Shown: piece by piece, positions 1-8,976 of the stretch | How the letters are laid out: every line of letters begins with the position of its first letter | How positions within the stretch are numbered: position 1 is the stretch's first letter | Source: an uncultured Chitinophaga sp. | Lineage (GTDB): Bacteria > Bacteroidota > Bacteroidia > Cytophagales > Cyclobacteriaceae | DNA length: 64,000 nucleotides | Direction: 5' to 3' | Assembly (NCBI GenBank): GCA_902168205.1 | Contig: CABHOK010000011.1 | Location: 434,001 to 498,000, forward strand | Translations under genes and position numbers: made by a program | The notes under the pieces: generated by a model | What the model was told of the DNA's origin: nothing | What the model saw: only the letters and a program-made list of their open reading frames with translations | Database searches by the model: none

Positions 1-990
1 CGTCCGAACATGCTGAATATAGTACGCTGCAAGCGCGTATTGTTGCAAGGTGTAACGTTCCAGAATTCACCGGCATGGTGTCTTCATCCGTTGTTGACGC
101 AACATCTGGTGTTACGCGATCTTACCGTGCGTAATCCCTGGAATGCACAGAATGGCGATGGTGTAGATGTAGAATCTTGTCGCTATGTCCTTATCGAGAA
201 CAGTACATTTGACGTTGGCGATGATGGTATATGCATCAAGTCAGGTCGTGATGAAGAAGGGAGAAAGCGTGGCGTTGCAACCGAAGATGTGATCGTTCGC
301 AACAGCACAGTACTTCATGGCCATGGAGGTTTTGTTATTGGCAGTGAAATGAGTGGAGGTGCCCGCAATATATATGTATACGATTGTAACTTTTTAGGAA
401 CGGATGTTGGTCTTCGTTTTAAAACAACACGAGGTCGCGGTGGTGTTGTAGAAAAGATCTATGCCAACAACATCAGCATGGGTAATATTGGCGGAGCTGC
501 TATATTATTCGATATGTACTATATGGCGAAAGATCCGCTGGCAATGTTTGCCGGTGAAGAGAAACCGTCTATTGAGTTTCAGCCGGTAACAGAAGCAACA
601 CCGCAGTTCCGTGATTTCTACATTAAAGATATAGTTTGTAAAGGTGCTGAAACCGGCATATTCGTTCGTGGTCTTCCGGAAATGAATATCCGGAATATAT
701 CCATGGAGAATATATCCATTCAAAGTAAAAAAGGTTTCGAATGTACAGAGGGCGATAACATCACACTTAAAAACGCAACGCTCTACTGTGATGATAAAAA
801 CGTAGTGGAGATACACGACAGTAAAAACCTGCTACTCGAAAATATACAGTATAAACCAAACGATGTGTTGTTAAGTGTAAGCGGAAGTCGCTCGAAAGAC
901 ATCCGATTGTTGAATACCGATCCTTCGCATGCGAAGAAAGAAGTTGCTTTCGGTGCAGGCGTTTCGGAGAAGGTGGTTAAGAAGAAGTAA
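1..990 (+). CDS. GH28 polygalacturonase family protein (5' partial)
   Basis: C-terminal part of a glycoside hydrolase family 28 enzyme, which hydrolyses alpha-1,4-galacturonosyl bonds in pectin, probably in the periplasm. The frame is open from base 1, and the residues before the first Met at 10 continue the family pattern, so the true start lies upstream of the window. Counting from that Met, the four GH28 signatures are present: NGD (48-50), the DD pair (71-72), GHG (104-106) and RFK (136-138), followed by beta-helix repeats. It is first of a GH28, GH105, DUF4861 run with short spacing, which suggests it trims oligogalacturonides. Whether it is exo-polygalacturonase or rhamnogalacturonan hydrolase cannot be decided here. 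Confidence 0.9.
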   Translation, partial: RPNMLNIVRCKRVLLQGVTFQNSPAWCLHPLLTQHLVLRDLTVRNPWNAQNGDGVDVESCRYVLIENSTFDVGDDGICIKSGRDEEGRKRGVATEDVIVRNSTVLHGHGGFVIGSEMSGGARNIYVYDCNFLGTDVGLRFKTTRGRGGVVEKIYANNISMGNIGGAAILFDMYYMAKDPLAMFAGEEKPSIEFQPVTEATPQFRDFYIKDIVCKGAETGIFVRGLPEMNIRNISMENISIQSKKGFECTEGDNITLKNATLYCDDKNVVEIHDSKNLLLENIQYKPNDVLLSVSGSRSKDIRLLNTDPSHAKKEVAFGAGVSEKVVKKK

Positions 991-1018
991 GAAGTAGATA
1001 CTCCAAATATTATTATAC

Positions 1019-2218
1019 ATGAGGAAAGTAAAAATTTTGTTTGTCGGGGTGCTTTGTGGTTTTATGTTCTCGTGCGTGGCGCAGCAGAAGCCGTGGAGTG
1101 TTCGCATGGCAGAAACCATGATGAAGACATATCCTGATTCGATAGTTGTGAAACGCGCTGGAGAAACGGTTCCCAAACGTCCTACGCGTTGGGATTACGA
1201 ACAAGGCGTATTGTTGAAAAGCTTTGATGCATTGTTTCAGCATACAGGCGATAAAACCTATTTCAATTATTCCAAAAAGATCATCGATCATTTTGTACAA
1301 CCGGATGGTTCTATTCGAACGTACGATCTCCTGGAGTATAACATCGATCACATTACACCCGGACGTGTAGTGATGGCGTTGTATCGTGAAACCAAAGAGG
1401 AAAAATATAAAAAAGCTGCCGACTTGCTGCGCGAGCAACTCAACTGGCAACCGCGTACCAAAGAAGGTGGCTATTGGCACAAGCATCGCTATCCATACCA
1501 GATGTGGCTCGATGGACTATACATGGGCGAACCCTTCTCGGCAGAGTATGCACAGGTATTCAATCATCCGAAAGAGTTTGATGATGTGATCAACCAGTTT
1601 GTGTGGATGGAAAAACATTCCCGCGACAGCAACACCGGCTTGTTATACCATGCGTGGGATGAAAGCAGGAAGCAACGCTGGGCAGATCCGGAAACCGGTC
1701 GTGCGCCAGGTTTCTGGGGGCGCGGCATGGGCTGGTATGCTATAGCATTGGTAGATGTACTCGATTATATACCGAAAGATCATCCACGTAGAAAGGAGAT
1801 GATCGCTATATTACAACGTCTGGCTGCAGCACTTAAAAATTACCAGGACCCTGCATCCGGTGCATGGTGGCAGGTAGTGGATAAGGCTACCAAACAAGGT
1901 AATTATCTGGAAGCATCCGCTTCGTGTATGTTTGTTTATGCATTGGCAAAAGGATCAAGACTGGGGTATATTGATAAAAGTTTCAGTGCATTGGCCCGCA
2001 AAGGGTATGATGGTATACTGAAGAATTTTATTGAGACCGATGCGGATGGAACGATACACCTCACCAAAACGGTAAGCGTTGGCGGCCTGGGTGGTACACC
2101 GTATCGTGATGGAAGTTTTGAATACTATATCAGTGAACCGCTCCGCACCGATGACTTAAAAGGTGTTGGCCCTTTTATACAGGCAAGTATTGAAATGGAA
2201 TTGCTGGCTAAAAAATAA
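1019..2218 (+). CDS. GH105 unsaturated rhamnogalacturonyl/galacturonyl hydrolase
   Basis: 399-residue (alpha/alpha)6-barrel hydrolase of family GH105, which removes the 4,5-unsaturated uronate left at the non-reducing end by pectate or rhamnogalacturonan lyases. Visible hallmarks are WDYEQG (58-63), MWLDGLYMGEPF with the presumed catalytic Asp165, a YHAWDE motif and GFWGRGMGWYAIAL near 237-250. The N-terminus is a signal sequence ending in FMFSC, which could be a lipobox with Cys19. The length matches the family. It starts 28 bases after GH28 and ends 6 bases before the DUF4861 gene, so the three are almost certainly co-transcribed. Its product, unsaturated uronate, is the substrate of the KdgF-like cupin at 20021-20359. 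Confidence 0.9.
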   Translation: MRKVKILFVGVLCGFMFSCVAQQKPWSVRMAETMMKTYPDSIVVKRAGETVPKRPTRWDYEQGVLLKSFDALFQHTGDKTYFNYSKKIIDHFVQPDGSIRTYDLLEYNIDHITPGRVVMALYRETKEEKYKKAADLLREQLNWQPRTKEGGYWHKHRYPYQMWLDGLYMGEPFSAEYAQVFNHPKEFDDVINQFVWMEKHSRDSNTGLLYHAWDESRKQRWADPETGRAPGFWGRGMGWYAIALVDVLDYIPKDHPRRKEMIAILQRLAAALKNYQDPASGAWWQVVDKATKQGNYLEASASCMFVYALAKGSRLGYIDKSFSALARKGYDGILKNFIETDADGTIHLTKTVSVGGLGGTPYRDGSFEYYISEPLRTDDLKGVGPFIQASIEMELLAKK

Positions 2219-2224
2219 TACAAG

Positions 2225-3478
2225 ATGAAATATAGCATCATTTTACTCAGTATACTTTTAACAGGCAGTTTGTATGCACAGACGCTTGAAAAAGATTTTC
2301 CCGAATCATTCAAAGTAATGATCACAAATACAATCAAAGCTCCACGCGAGAATGTGTTGGTTGTGTTATCTCCGGATGCCATTGGTGAACAAACGAAGAA
2401 GTTCAACAGCAAAGCGTTTGTGGTTGTAAGTGGTGGCAAGGAAATTCCGAGCCAGTATAACGAGCACGACCAGGATAATGCCGGTGTTGTATTTGTATTG
2501 GACAGACTCAATGCTTCCGCATCAAGTGAAGTAACGGTGCGGTTTCATCCTACAGCCACTATACCAAGAAGCTATACCAAGAAGACACAGGCAGAGCTAT
2601 CGCACAAGATAGGAGGGGAGTGGAAGAACCGTGAATATATAGGTGGCAATTTCAAGAATGTGGATTTTCTGCAGGTGCCACCGGAGCATAAAGACCACTC
2701 CTGGTTTATTCGTTACGAAGGGCCGGGATGGGAATCAGATAAAGTGGGCTATCGCTTTTATCTTGATCAGCGTAACGCTACGGATGTCTTTGGAAAAACA
2801 ACTCCAGACATGTCGTTACAACTGGCTGGCCAGGATGGATTCGATTCCTATCATAACATGCAGCCGTGGGGTATGGATGTAATGAAGGTCGGTAAATCAT
2901 TGGGTGTAGGTTCGATCGGCTCTGTAGTTAACGGTGCGGCTATACGCGTAGAGAAGACTGATGCTGTGAACTGTCGCATTACAGAAAACGGAAATGTATA
3001 CTCATCGATCCTGACCAATTATATGGGCTGGCAGATTGGTGATAAGAAGCACGACCTGCATTCACGGTTGTCTATTCATGCAGGCACACGTCTTACGGAA
3101 ACCATCCTTGATGTAACTAACAATCCTGATAACATCGCGACCGGCATTGTAAAAGACAACGCCGCGAAACTATATACCAGTAAAGGTGATGCAAAGCAGT
3201 GGGCTTACCTGGCCACCTATGGCAAGCAAAGTCTCAACAGCGATGATCTTGGGCTGGCAGTGTTATTCAAACCTTCTGCCGTAATAGAGTTTACACAGGA
3301 TGAGTTCAGTAACATTGTGAAACTGAAACCCGAGCAAGGCAAAGTTATATACTATTTTCTGGCCACCTGGTCTGGTGAGCCGGGTGGTATAAAAGATGAG
3401 AAGCAATTTCTGGAGTATATAAATAAAGTTGCCGTTGAATTAGCCAACCCGGTAAAAATTGAAATAATGAAGAAATAG
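2225..3478 (+). CDS. DUF4861 family periplasmic protein
   Basis: 417 residues with a type I signal peptide (cleavage near LYAQ, about residue 19). I recognise the DUF4861 pattern: SWFIRYEGPGWESDKVGYRFYLD, then FGKTTPDM and a conserved DGFDSYHNMQPWGMDVMKVGKSLG block. Members are common in pectin loci of Bacteroidota next to GH28 and GH105. I know no secure biochemical activity for the family; a carbohydrate-active enzyme acting on uronate-containing oligosaccharides is an inference from context. It is the last gene of the first unit and is followed by a clear intrinsic terminator at 3506-3536. Confidence 0.8.
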   Translation: MKYSIILLSILLTGSLYAQTLEKDFPESFKVMITNTIKAPRENVLVVLSPDAIGEQTKKFNSKAFVVVSGGKEIPSQYNEHDQDNAGVVFVLDRLNASASSEVTVRFHPTATIPRSYTKKTQAELSHKIGGEWKNREYIGGNFKNVDFLQVPPEHKDHSWFIRYEGPGWESDKVGYRFYLDQRNATDVFGKTTPDMSLQLAGQDGFDSYHNMQPWGMDVMKVGKSLGVGSIGSVVNGAAIRVEKTDAVNCRITENGNVYSSILTNYMGWQIGDKKHDLHSRLSIHAGTRLTETILDVTNNPDNIATGIVKDNAAKLYTSKGDAKQWAYLATYGKQSLNSDDLGLAVLFKPSAVIEFTQDEFSNIVKLKPEQGKVIYYFLATWSGEPGGIKDEKQFLEYINKVAVELANPVKIEIMKK

Positions 3479-3505
3479 CAACCTGTAAATTGTTTAAAAG
3501 TGAAG

Positions 3506-3536
3506 GCTGTCTGAGAAATCGGGCAGCTTTTTTTTT
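3506..3536 (+). terminator. Intrinsic terminator after the GH28-GH105-DUF4861 unit
   Basis: A six-pair stem GCTGTC/GGCAGC (3506-3511 with 3522-3527, one G-U pair) is followed directly by nine T residues (3528-3536). It separates the first unit from the susC-1 unit. Confidence 0.8.
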
Positions 3537-3567
3537 GGCCGGAACCTTATAAATAAGGTATTTCTGT

Positions 3568-3735
3568 GCATTCGATTGTGCATTCAGTAAAACGTTATAA
3601 AAAACAATGAAATCGATTTCGTGATTTCGAAATAGTTGCTATTTTTACTTAATAAGTGCAATCGATTGCTCATCGTAGTGTTTTCCCGTTTCTCCCCGAT
3701 GGTTTCTGAAATAGCATGCGCGCGCAATCGGTTAA
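3568..3735 (+). promoter_or_regulatory. Operator cluster upstream of susC-1
   Basis: Several related palindromic elements lie in the 287-base gap before susC-1: GCATTCGATTGT (3568-3579, 10 of 12 positions match the 12-mer below), GAAATCGATTTC (3609-3620, perfect palindrome), ATTTCGAAAT (3624-3633, perfect palindrome), GCAATCGATTGC (3658-3669, perfect palindrome) and GCAATCGGTTAA (3724-3735, 9 of 12). A central CG flanked by AT-rich then GC ends is typical of LacI-family operators. The exact 12-mer recurs at 13578 and 27956. A weak candidate minus-7 element TATTTTTA (3640-3647) would put a start site near 3655, overlapping the 3658 palindrome, as expected for repression. The regulator gene is not in the window. 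Confidence 0.6.
3658..3669. promoter_or_regulatory. LacI-type operator candidate, copy 1 (susC-1)
   Basis: Perfect 12-bp palindrome GCAATCGATTGC, 97 bases before the susC-1 start codon and identical to the copies at 13578-13589 and 27956-27967. Confidence 0.65.
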
Positions 3736-3765
3736 CATAAAGAGACTCAATCACTTTAACCGCCT

Positions 3766-6700
3766 ATGAGTAAACCTATACAATCAAAAAAATGGACGAT
3801 CATGCTGCTGTTGGCTATTGTAGCCCTGATGGCTGGCACCGTCCCGCTGTACGCTCAAACCAGAACAGTTACGGGCGTTGTAAAATCCGATGATGGCGCT
3901 GCGCTTCCCGGAGTATCAATCGTGGAAAAAGGAACAACTAACGGATCCGTAACAGATGCCGAAGGAAGATTCTCACTCGCTGTCTCCAATGAAGCTGTCA
4001 TTATTGTCTCGTTCATTGGGATGAAACCACAAGAGATACCTGTAGGAAATCAAACCTCGCTCGACATCTCTCTTCAGCCCGACCTGACAACGCTTGATGA
4101 AGTTGTTGTTGTTGACTTCGGTTATGGTACGGTAAAGAAGTCTGACCTTACCGGATCGGTAGCGACACTCTCCGGTAAAGAACTGTCCAAGATACCGGTG
4201 TCCAGTGCGGCACAGGCGCTAACGGGACGGCTACCGGGCGTAAACGTATTGACTACAGATGGTTCGCCCGATGCAGAAGTTGTGATACGCGTTCGCGGAG
4301 GAGGATCGATTACACAGGATAATTCACCGCTTTATGTTGTAGATGGTTTTATAGTATCCAGTATACGCGATATACCGCCAACCGATATTGAAAGTATAAA
4401 TGTATTGAAAGATGCTGCCGCCACTGCTATATATGGTGCACGCGGTGCGAACGGTGTTGTAGTAATCACCACAAAACGACCTGTAGCTGGAAAGACTTCT
4501 ATATCCTATAGCGGCTTTTTCCAATTCAAACAACTTCCAAAAGACCGCAAGTATCAAGTGCTGTCACCATACGAGTATGTGATGGCAAACTACGAATATG
4601 CCAAGCTTCGTTCGGATGCTGACGTGCGCGGTTTCGAAAAGTACTTTGGCAAGTATGACGACCTTGAACTCTATAAAGATAAAAAGCCAACAGACTGGCA
4701 GGAAGAATTATTCGGTGATCCTAAACTATCGCAATACCATAACATCAGCATTAGCGGTGGTACGGAGAAAACAAAGTTGGGATTAAGCGTTACCAACAAC
4801 AACGATGAAGGGTTGCTGCTTAACTCCGCGTATAACCGTACCGTTGTAAATTTCAAAGTAGATCATGCTTTATCGAAACGCTTGCGATTCGAAACATCAG
4901 CGCGTATTACAACTACGGAAGTTGATGGTGTTGGTACCTCCGGCAATGCGCAGATCAATATAAAAGATGCTGTGCAAACACGACCTGTAAATGGTATAGC
5001 AGATGAACTTGATATTGATTTGGGCGAAGTAAATTCAGATGATGACTTTCAGTCGTTCCTGTTAAGTCTGGTAAGTCCAAGGGAACTTGCCAAACAAGAC
5101 TGGCGCCAACGCACTACCAACGCATACGTGCTTAACGCAGCCATTAACTGGGCTGCCCGCGATAACATAGATGTGAAGAGTACATTTACAACATCGCGTA
5201 CGTTCGATGAGAACCTGCGCTTTTACGGACCACTCACAAGCGAATCTTTCAACAACGGCAGCAGTTTACCACTCGGAGAAAAAACAGAGAATAATGATTT
5301 CTCATACCGTTGGTTTAATACAATCGCCTATCGTTTTAAAAATTTGGGCGAGCATAATCTTGATGTACTCGTAGGACAGGAGGTTTCTTCCGATGGAGGT
5401 AAACGAAACTTCGTTCGTTCAGAAGACTTCAGAGCCTCCATTACACCGGAAGAACTTTTTGCCAACATGGCTTTTGGAAGAACCGATCGTCATGAGACAG
5501 CAGAGAAAATCAGCAGCAATCGCTTTTCGCTGTTGGGCAGACTCAACTATCAATGGAAAAATAAATACCTCGCTACAGTAACATTTCGCTCCGATGCTTC
5601 AAGCCGATTTGCAAAAGGTAATCGTGTGGGATATTTCCCGGCTGTAGCGTTGGGTTGGAAATTGTCGCAGGAGAGTTTCATGTCCAGTCTCAATTTCGTA
5701 AACGAATTGAAACTCCGCGTAAGCTACGGTAAAACCGGTAATGATCGCATCGATGCGGGAGCAACACAGTTCCTCTTTTCAGGAACGACTACACGCGGAC
5801 CGGGCTGGGGCAATGTCGACAATGTATACTATACACCCAGCAGCACAGTGCTCTATAATCCGAATATCAAGTGGGAGACAACAATCAACCGGAACGCAGG
5901 TCTTGATTTCGCATTGTTCAACTCACGCATAGAAGGTAGTCTTGATGTATACTATAACACAACCAAAGATCTGCTATTGCCATCGGCTATACCACCCAAC
6001 ACCGGCTTTGCCACGCAATGGAACAATATAGGAAGCACATCGAACCGTGGTGTTGAACTGGGATTGAATACCTATATCATTGAAGGAAATAATTTCACAT
6101 TGTCTGCAAACTTTAACATCGGTGTAAACCGCGCGCGCATTGAAGAACTGGATGGTACAAATGAACGCTTCTTCCAGTCTAACTGGGCCAGCACTGATCT
6201 GAACAACATCAATGACTTCTACTTCCGTGTGGGCGGACGTGTAGGCGATATATTCGGTTATGAAACGGCCGGTATGTATACTACCGATGACTTTGAGAGC
6301 TACGATGCTGCCACTGGCAAGTATATATTGAAAGGCGATGTTCCTAACTCCGGTTCTGTTGTCGGATTTTCCAACATACGCCCGGGCTATCTCAAGCTTG
6401 TCGACAAGGTAACAGTAGATACAAACGGTGATGGTGTAGCAGATGCAACAGACGGCATCATCAACGCTGACGATCGTAAAATAATCGGTAACACGCTTCC
6501 TAAATTTCAAGGTGGTTTTGGTCTCAACGCAACCTATAAAGGATTCGATCTCTCTGCATTCTTCAACTTCCAGTATGGTAACGATGTATATAATACCGGT
6601 AAGATCCAGTATAACCAGTACAGACGTGTTACCTATGGTAATATGCTGAATACCATGAACTCTGATAATCGCTTTACTTATATCGATGTGGATGGAACCT

Positions 6701-7086
6701 ATACCGGTACACCTGGCGAAGTGGTAACGGATTTAGGACAACTCTCGGAAATGAATGCCGGCAAAACCATGTGGTCGCACAACAGCTTCGGTATAGCTGG
6801 CGCTGTAATTCACTCGTGGGCGGTAGAAGATGGTTCGTTCATACGGCTTAACAATTTGTCTATTGGATATTCATTGCCACGTTCACTCATATCCAAAGCT
6901 GGTATGTCCCGCTTCCGGGTATATTTCACCGGTAACAACCTGCACATCTGGACCAAATATTCGGGTTACGATCCGGAAGTAAGTACTTCGCGGAGTTCGG
7001 AATATGCAGCTCTTACACCGGGCGTAGACTACTCGTCTTTCCCGAGAAGCCGCTCTTATACTATAGGTGTTGATATTACTTTCTAA
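3766..7086 (+). CDS. SusC/RagA-family TonB-dependent oligosaccharide transporter (pectin locus)
   Basis: 1106-residue outer-membrane TonB-dependent transporter. Domain order: signal peptide (about 1-31, ending LYAQ), a carboxypeptidase-regulatory-like domain (about 32-112, starting TVTGVVKSDDGAALPGVSI), a TonB-box-like stretch DEVVVVDFGYG, a plug domain with PLYVVDGF and IESINVLKDAAATAIYGARGANGVVVITT, and a long beta-barrel ending in an aromatic residue (DITF). It forms the import channel with the SusD protein 24 bases downstream. Pectate lyases in the same unit and the upstream operator cluster point to oligogalacturonide import. Confidence 0.95.
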   Translation: MSKPIQSKKWTIMLLLAIVALMAGTVPLYAQTRTVTGVVKSDDGAALPGVSIVEKGTTNGSVTDAEGRFSLAVSNEAVIIVSFIGMKPQEIPVGNQTSLDISLQPDLTTLDEVVVVDFGYGTVKKSDLTGSVATLSGKELSKIPVSSAAQALTGRLPGVNVLTTDGSPDAEVVIRVRGGGSITQDNSPLYVVDGFIVSSIRDIPPTDIESINVLKDAAATAIYGARGANGVVVITTKRPVAGKTSISYSGFFQFKQLPKDRKYQVLSPYEYVMANYEYAKLRSDADVRGFEKYFGKYDDLELYKDKKPTDWQEELFGDPKLSQYHNISISGGTEKTKLGLSVTNNNDEGLLLNSAYNRTVVNFKVDHALSKRLRFETSARITTTEVDGVGTSGNAQINIKDAVQTRPVNGIADELDIDLGEVNSDDDFQSFLLSLVSPRELAKQDWRQRTTNAYVLNAAINWAARDNIDVKSTFTTSRTFDENLRFYGPLTSESFNNGSSLPLGEKTENNDFSYRWFNTIAYRFKNLGEHNLDVLVGQEVSSDGGKRNFVRSEDFRASITPEELFANMAFGRTDRHETAEKISSNRFSLLGRLNYQWKNKYLATVTFRSDASSRFAKGNRVGYFPAVALGWKLSQESFMSSLNFVNELKLRVSYGKTGNDRIDAGATQFLFSGTTTRGPGWGNVDNVYYTPSSTVLYNPNIKWETTINRNAGLDFALFNSRIEGSLDVYYNTTKDLLLPSAIPPNTGFATQWNNIGSTSNRGVELGLNTYIIEGNNFTLSANFNIGVNRARIEELDGTNERFFQSNWASTDLNNINDFYFRVGGRVGDIFGYETAGMYTTDDFESYDAATGKYILKGDVPNSGSVVGFSNIRPGYLKLVDKVTVDTNGDGVADATDGIINADDRKIIGNTLPKFQGGFGLNATYKGFDLSAFFNFQYGNDVYNTGKIQYNQYRRVTYGNMLNTMNSDNRFTYIDVDGTYTGTPGEVVTDLGQLSEMNAGKTMWSHNSFGIAGAVIHSWAVEDGSFIRLNNLSIGYSLPRSLISKAGMSRFRVYFTGNNLHIWTKYSGYDPEVSTSRSSEYAALTPGVDYSSFPRSRSYTIGVDITF

Positions 7087-7110
7087 GTATTTGATCATTA
7101 TCACAGGAAT

Positions 7111-8928
7111 ATGAAAATCAAAAATATTTTAATGGCTACAACGGTACTGATATTGTCCGCTTGTAGCGATTTTCTGGAACCGGATTCACTGTCTACTTTC
7201 GATACCGAGTATGTATACTCGAATGTGGATGACGCCCGCAAAGGCGTGAACGCTATATATTCATATTTTGGACAGGATGCATTCCGTTCGCGCTTATCTA
7301 ACAATATGGCCGGCAATACCGATATAGAACATCAAAGCGGTTGGAGCAACGGTGGTGATCGATACCAGATATGGGACCTTAATGCACTCGCGAGCAACAA
7401 AGACCTCGATATTGTATGGACGTATGCTTACCGTGCTATACGCGATGCTAATATTTCCATAGAAGGTATTCTAAAAAGCAGCGCACTCAATTCTGCTGAT
7501 CCGGCTACGTCCAAAAGTATGCACCATCTGTTGGGGGAAGCCTATACGCTGCGTGCGTACTGGTATAGCATGCTGATCTTTTACTTTGGCGATGTTCCCT
7601 TTATAACCGAAGCTCCGAAGGCAGGAAATGATTTTTACCTTCCAAAGGAAGACCGCAATGTAATTCTCGCGCAGGTAATACAAGACATGATCGATGCTGA
7701 AGACGGGATGCTTTGGGCTGATCAGACACCGTATGGTATAGAACAGGTTAATCGTGAATATACGCTCGGCATGATTGCACGCCTGGCGTTGCAACGTGGT
7801 GGCTGGTATCTGAAGCCGGACTTGACCATGGCACGCGAAAGTGATTATCTCCAGTACTACCAGATTGCGAAAGACTATAGCAAGAAGCTGATCGATTTGA
7901 AAGATCGTCCGTTGCCAACAGACTATCGCCAGGTATTTATGAACGAATGCAAGTTTATATCTCCCGTGAACAGCGATATACTCTTTGAAGTCCCCTTTGC
8001 TATTGGAAACGGTGATGTAGGTTGGAATATCGGGATAACCGTACAGGGTGGAACAACTGCGCAGCACGATTATGGGTCCGGTAACAACTACATGGCTATA
8101 CCGCCAACGTATTATTTCTCTTTTGATACAACGGACGTTCGCAGGGATGTAACCTGTGCATTGTATAAAGTAAACACGAGCTTCGAGGAAGAATTTATCG
8201 GTGTAGGTACATCAGCCAATGCCACGAATATAGCACAAGGAAAATGGAGCCGTCACTTCCTGCCATCACCTCCCGGTAAGTCAACAGCAAAAGGTACAGG
8301 TATAAACTGGCCGATGCTTCGCTATGCCGATGTATTGCTCATGTATGCAGAGTCCGAGAACGAACTGAACGGCCCGACAAGTGAAGCACAGGGAGCACTT
8401 CGCAGAGTACGTCAACGTGCGTTCCCCGAAGTGTACTGGTCAACGAAAGTAGAGGAGTATATCAACACGGTATCGGCCGGTAAAGAGTCATTCTTCAATG
8501 CCATTGTCAATGAACGTGCGTGGGAATTTGGTGGGGAGATGATCCGTAAATACGAACTTATCCGCTGGGGTAATTATTCGCAGAAGATGACTGAGACGGT
8601 GGAAGGATTGAAGAAGCTTGCCGATGATGCATACAACGGTACGGGTACACTACCAGACTATTTATACTGGAAGCGCGACAACAACGGTAAATTTACAGTG
8701 CTGAATCCGAACCGTAAGCTGATTGCTGCTCCGGATGAAACGTGGACACGCAGCGCATTCCTGTTAGACCTGCACGACAATACACTTACGTATGATGAGT
8801 GGATCTCACGCGACTGGGCTAATTATACCAATGGTACGGTGCGCTATATATTCCCGATTCCTACCGTGGGTATCGACAACAGTAAAGGTGTTCTGAAAAA
8901 TGACGGTTATGGTTTTGGAGGTGGCTGA
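7111..8928 (+). CDS. SusD/RagB-family glycan-binding lipoprotein (pectin locus)
   Basis: 605-residue outer-membrane lipoprotein: signal peptide with lipobox LSAC (Cys18) followed by SDFLEPD, the usual SusD start. The N-terminal SusD domain has WTYAYRAIRDANI and a TLRAYWYSMLIFYFGDVPF helix; the C-terminal part has MLRYADVLLMYAESENEL and the IVNERAWEFGGEMIRKYELIRWG motif. It lies 24 bases after susC-1 and would form the lid of that transporter, capturing pectin oligosaccharides at the surface. Length is in the upper range for SusD. Confidence 0.95.
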   Translation: MKIKNILMATTVLILSACSDFLEPDSLSTFDTEYVYSNVDDARKGVNAIYSYFGQDAFRSRLSNNMAGNTDIEHQSGWSNGGDRYQIWDLNALASNKDLDIVWTYAYRAIRDANISIEGILKSSALNSADPATSKSMHHLLGEAYTLRAYWYSMLIFYFGDVPFITEAPKAGNDFYLPKEDRNVILAQVIQDMIDAEDGMLWADQTPYGIEQVNREYTLGMIARLALQRGGWYLKPDLTMARESDYLQYYQIAKDYSKKLIDLKDRPLPTDYRQVFMNECKFISPVNSDILFEVPFAIGNGDVGWNIGITVQGGTTAQHDYGSGNNYMAIPPTYYFSFDTTDVRRDVTCALYKVNTSFEEEFIGVGTSANATNIAQGKWSRHFLPSPPGKSTAKGTGINWPMLRYADVLLMYAESENELNGPTSEAQGALRRVRQRAFPEVYWSTKVEEYINTVSAGKESFFNAIVNERAWEFGGEMIRKYELIRWGNYSQKMTETVEGLKKLADDAYNGTGTLPDYLYWKRDNNGKFTVLNPNRKLIAAPDETWTRSAFLLDLHDNTLTYDEWISRDWANYTNGTVRYIFPIPTVGIDNSKGVLKNDGYGFGGG

Positions 8929-8976
8929 TCGTTCGTGATACCATCCTAAATATTTCAGTCTCAAAAAGTTTTAGAT

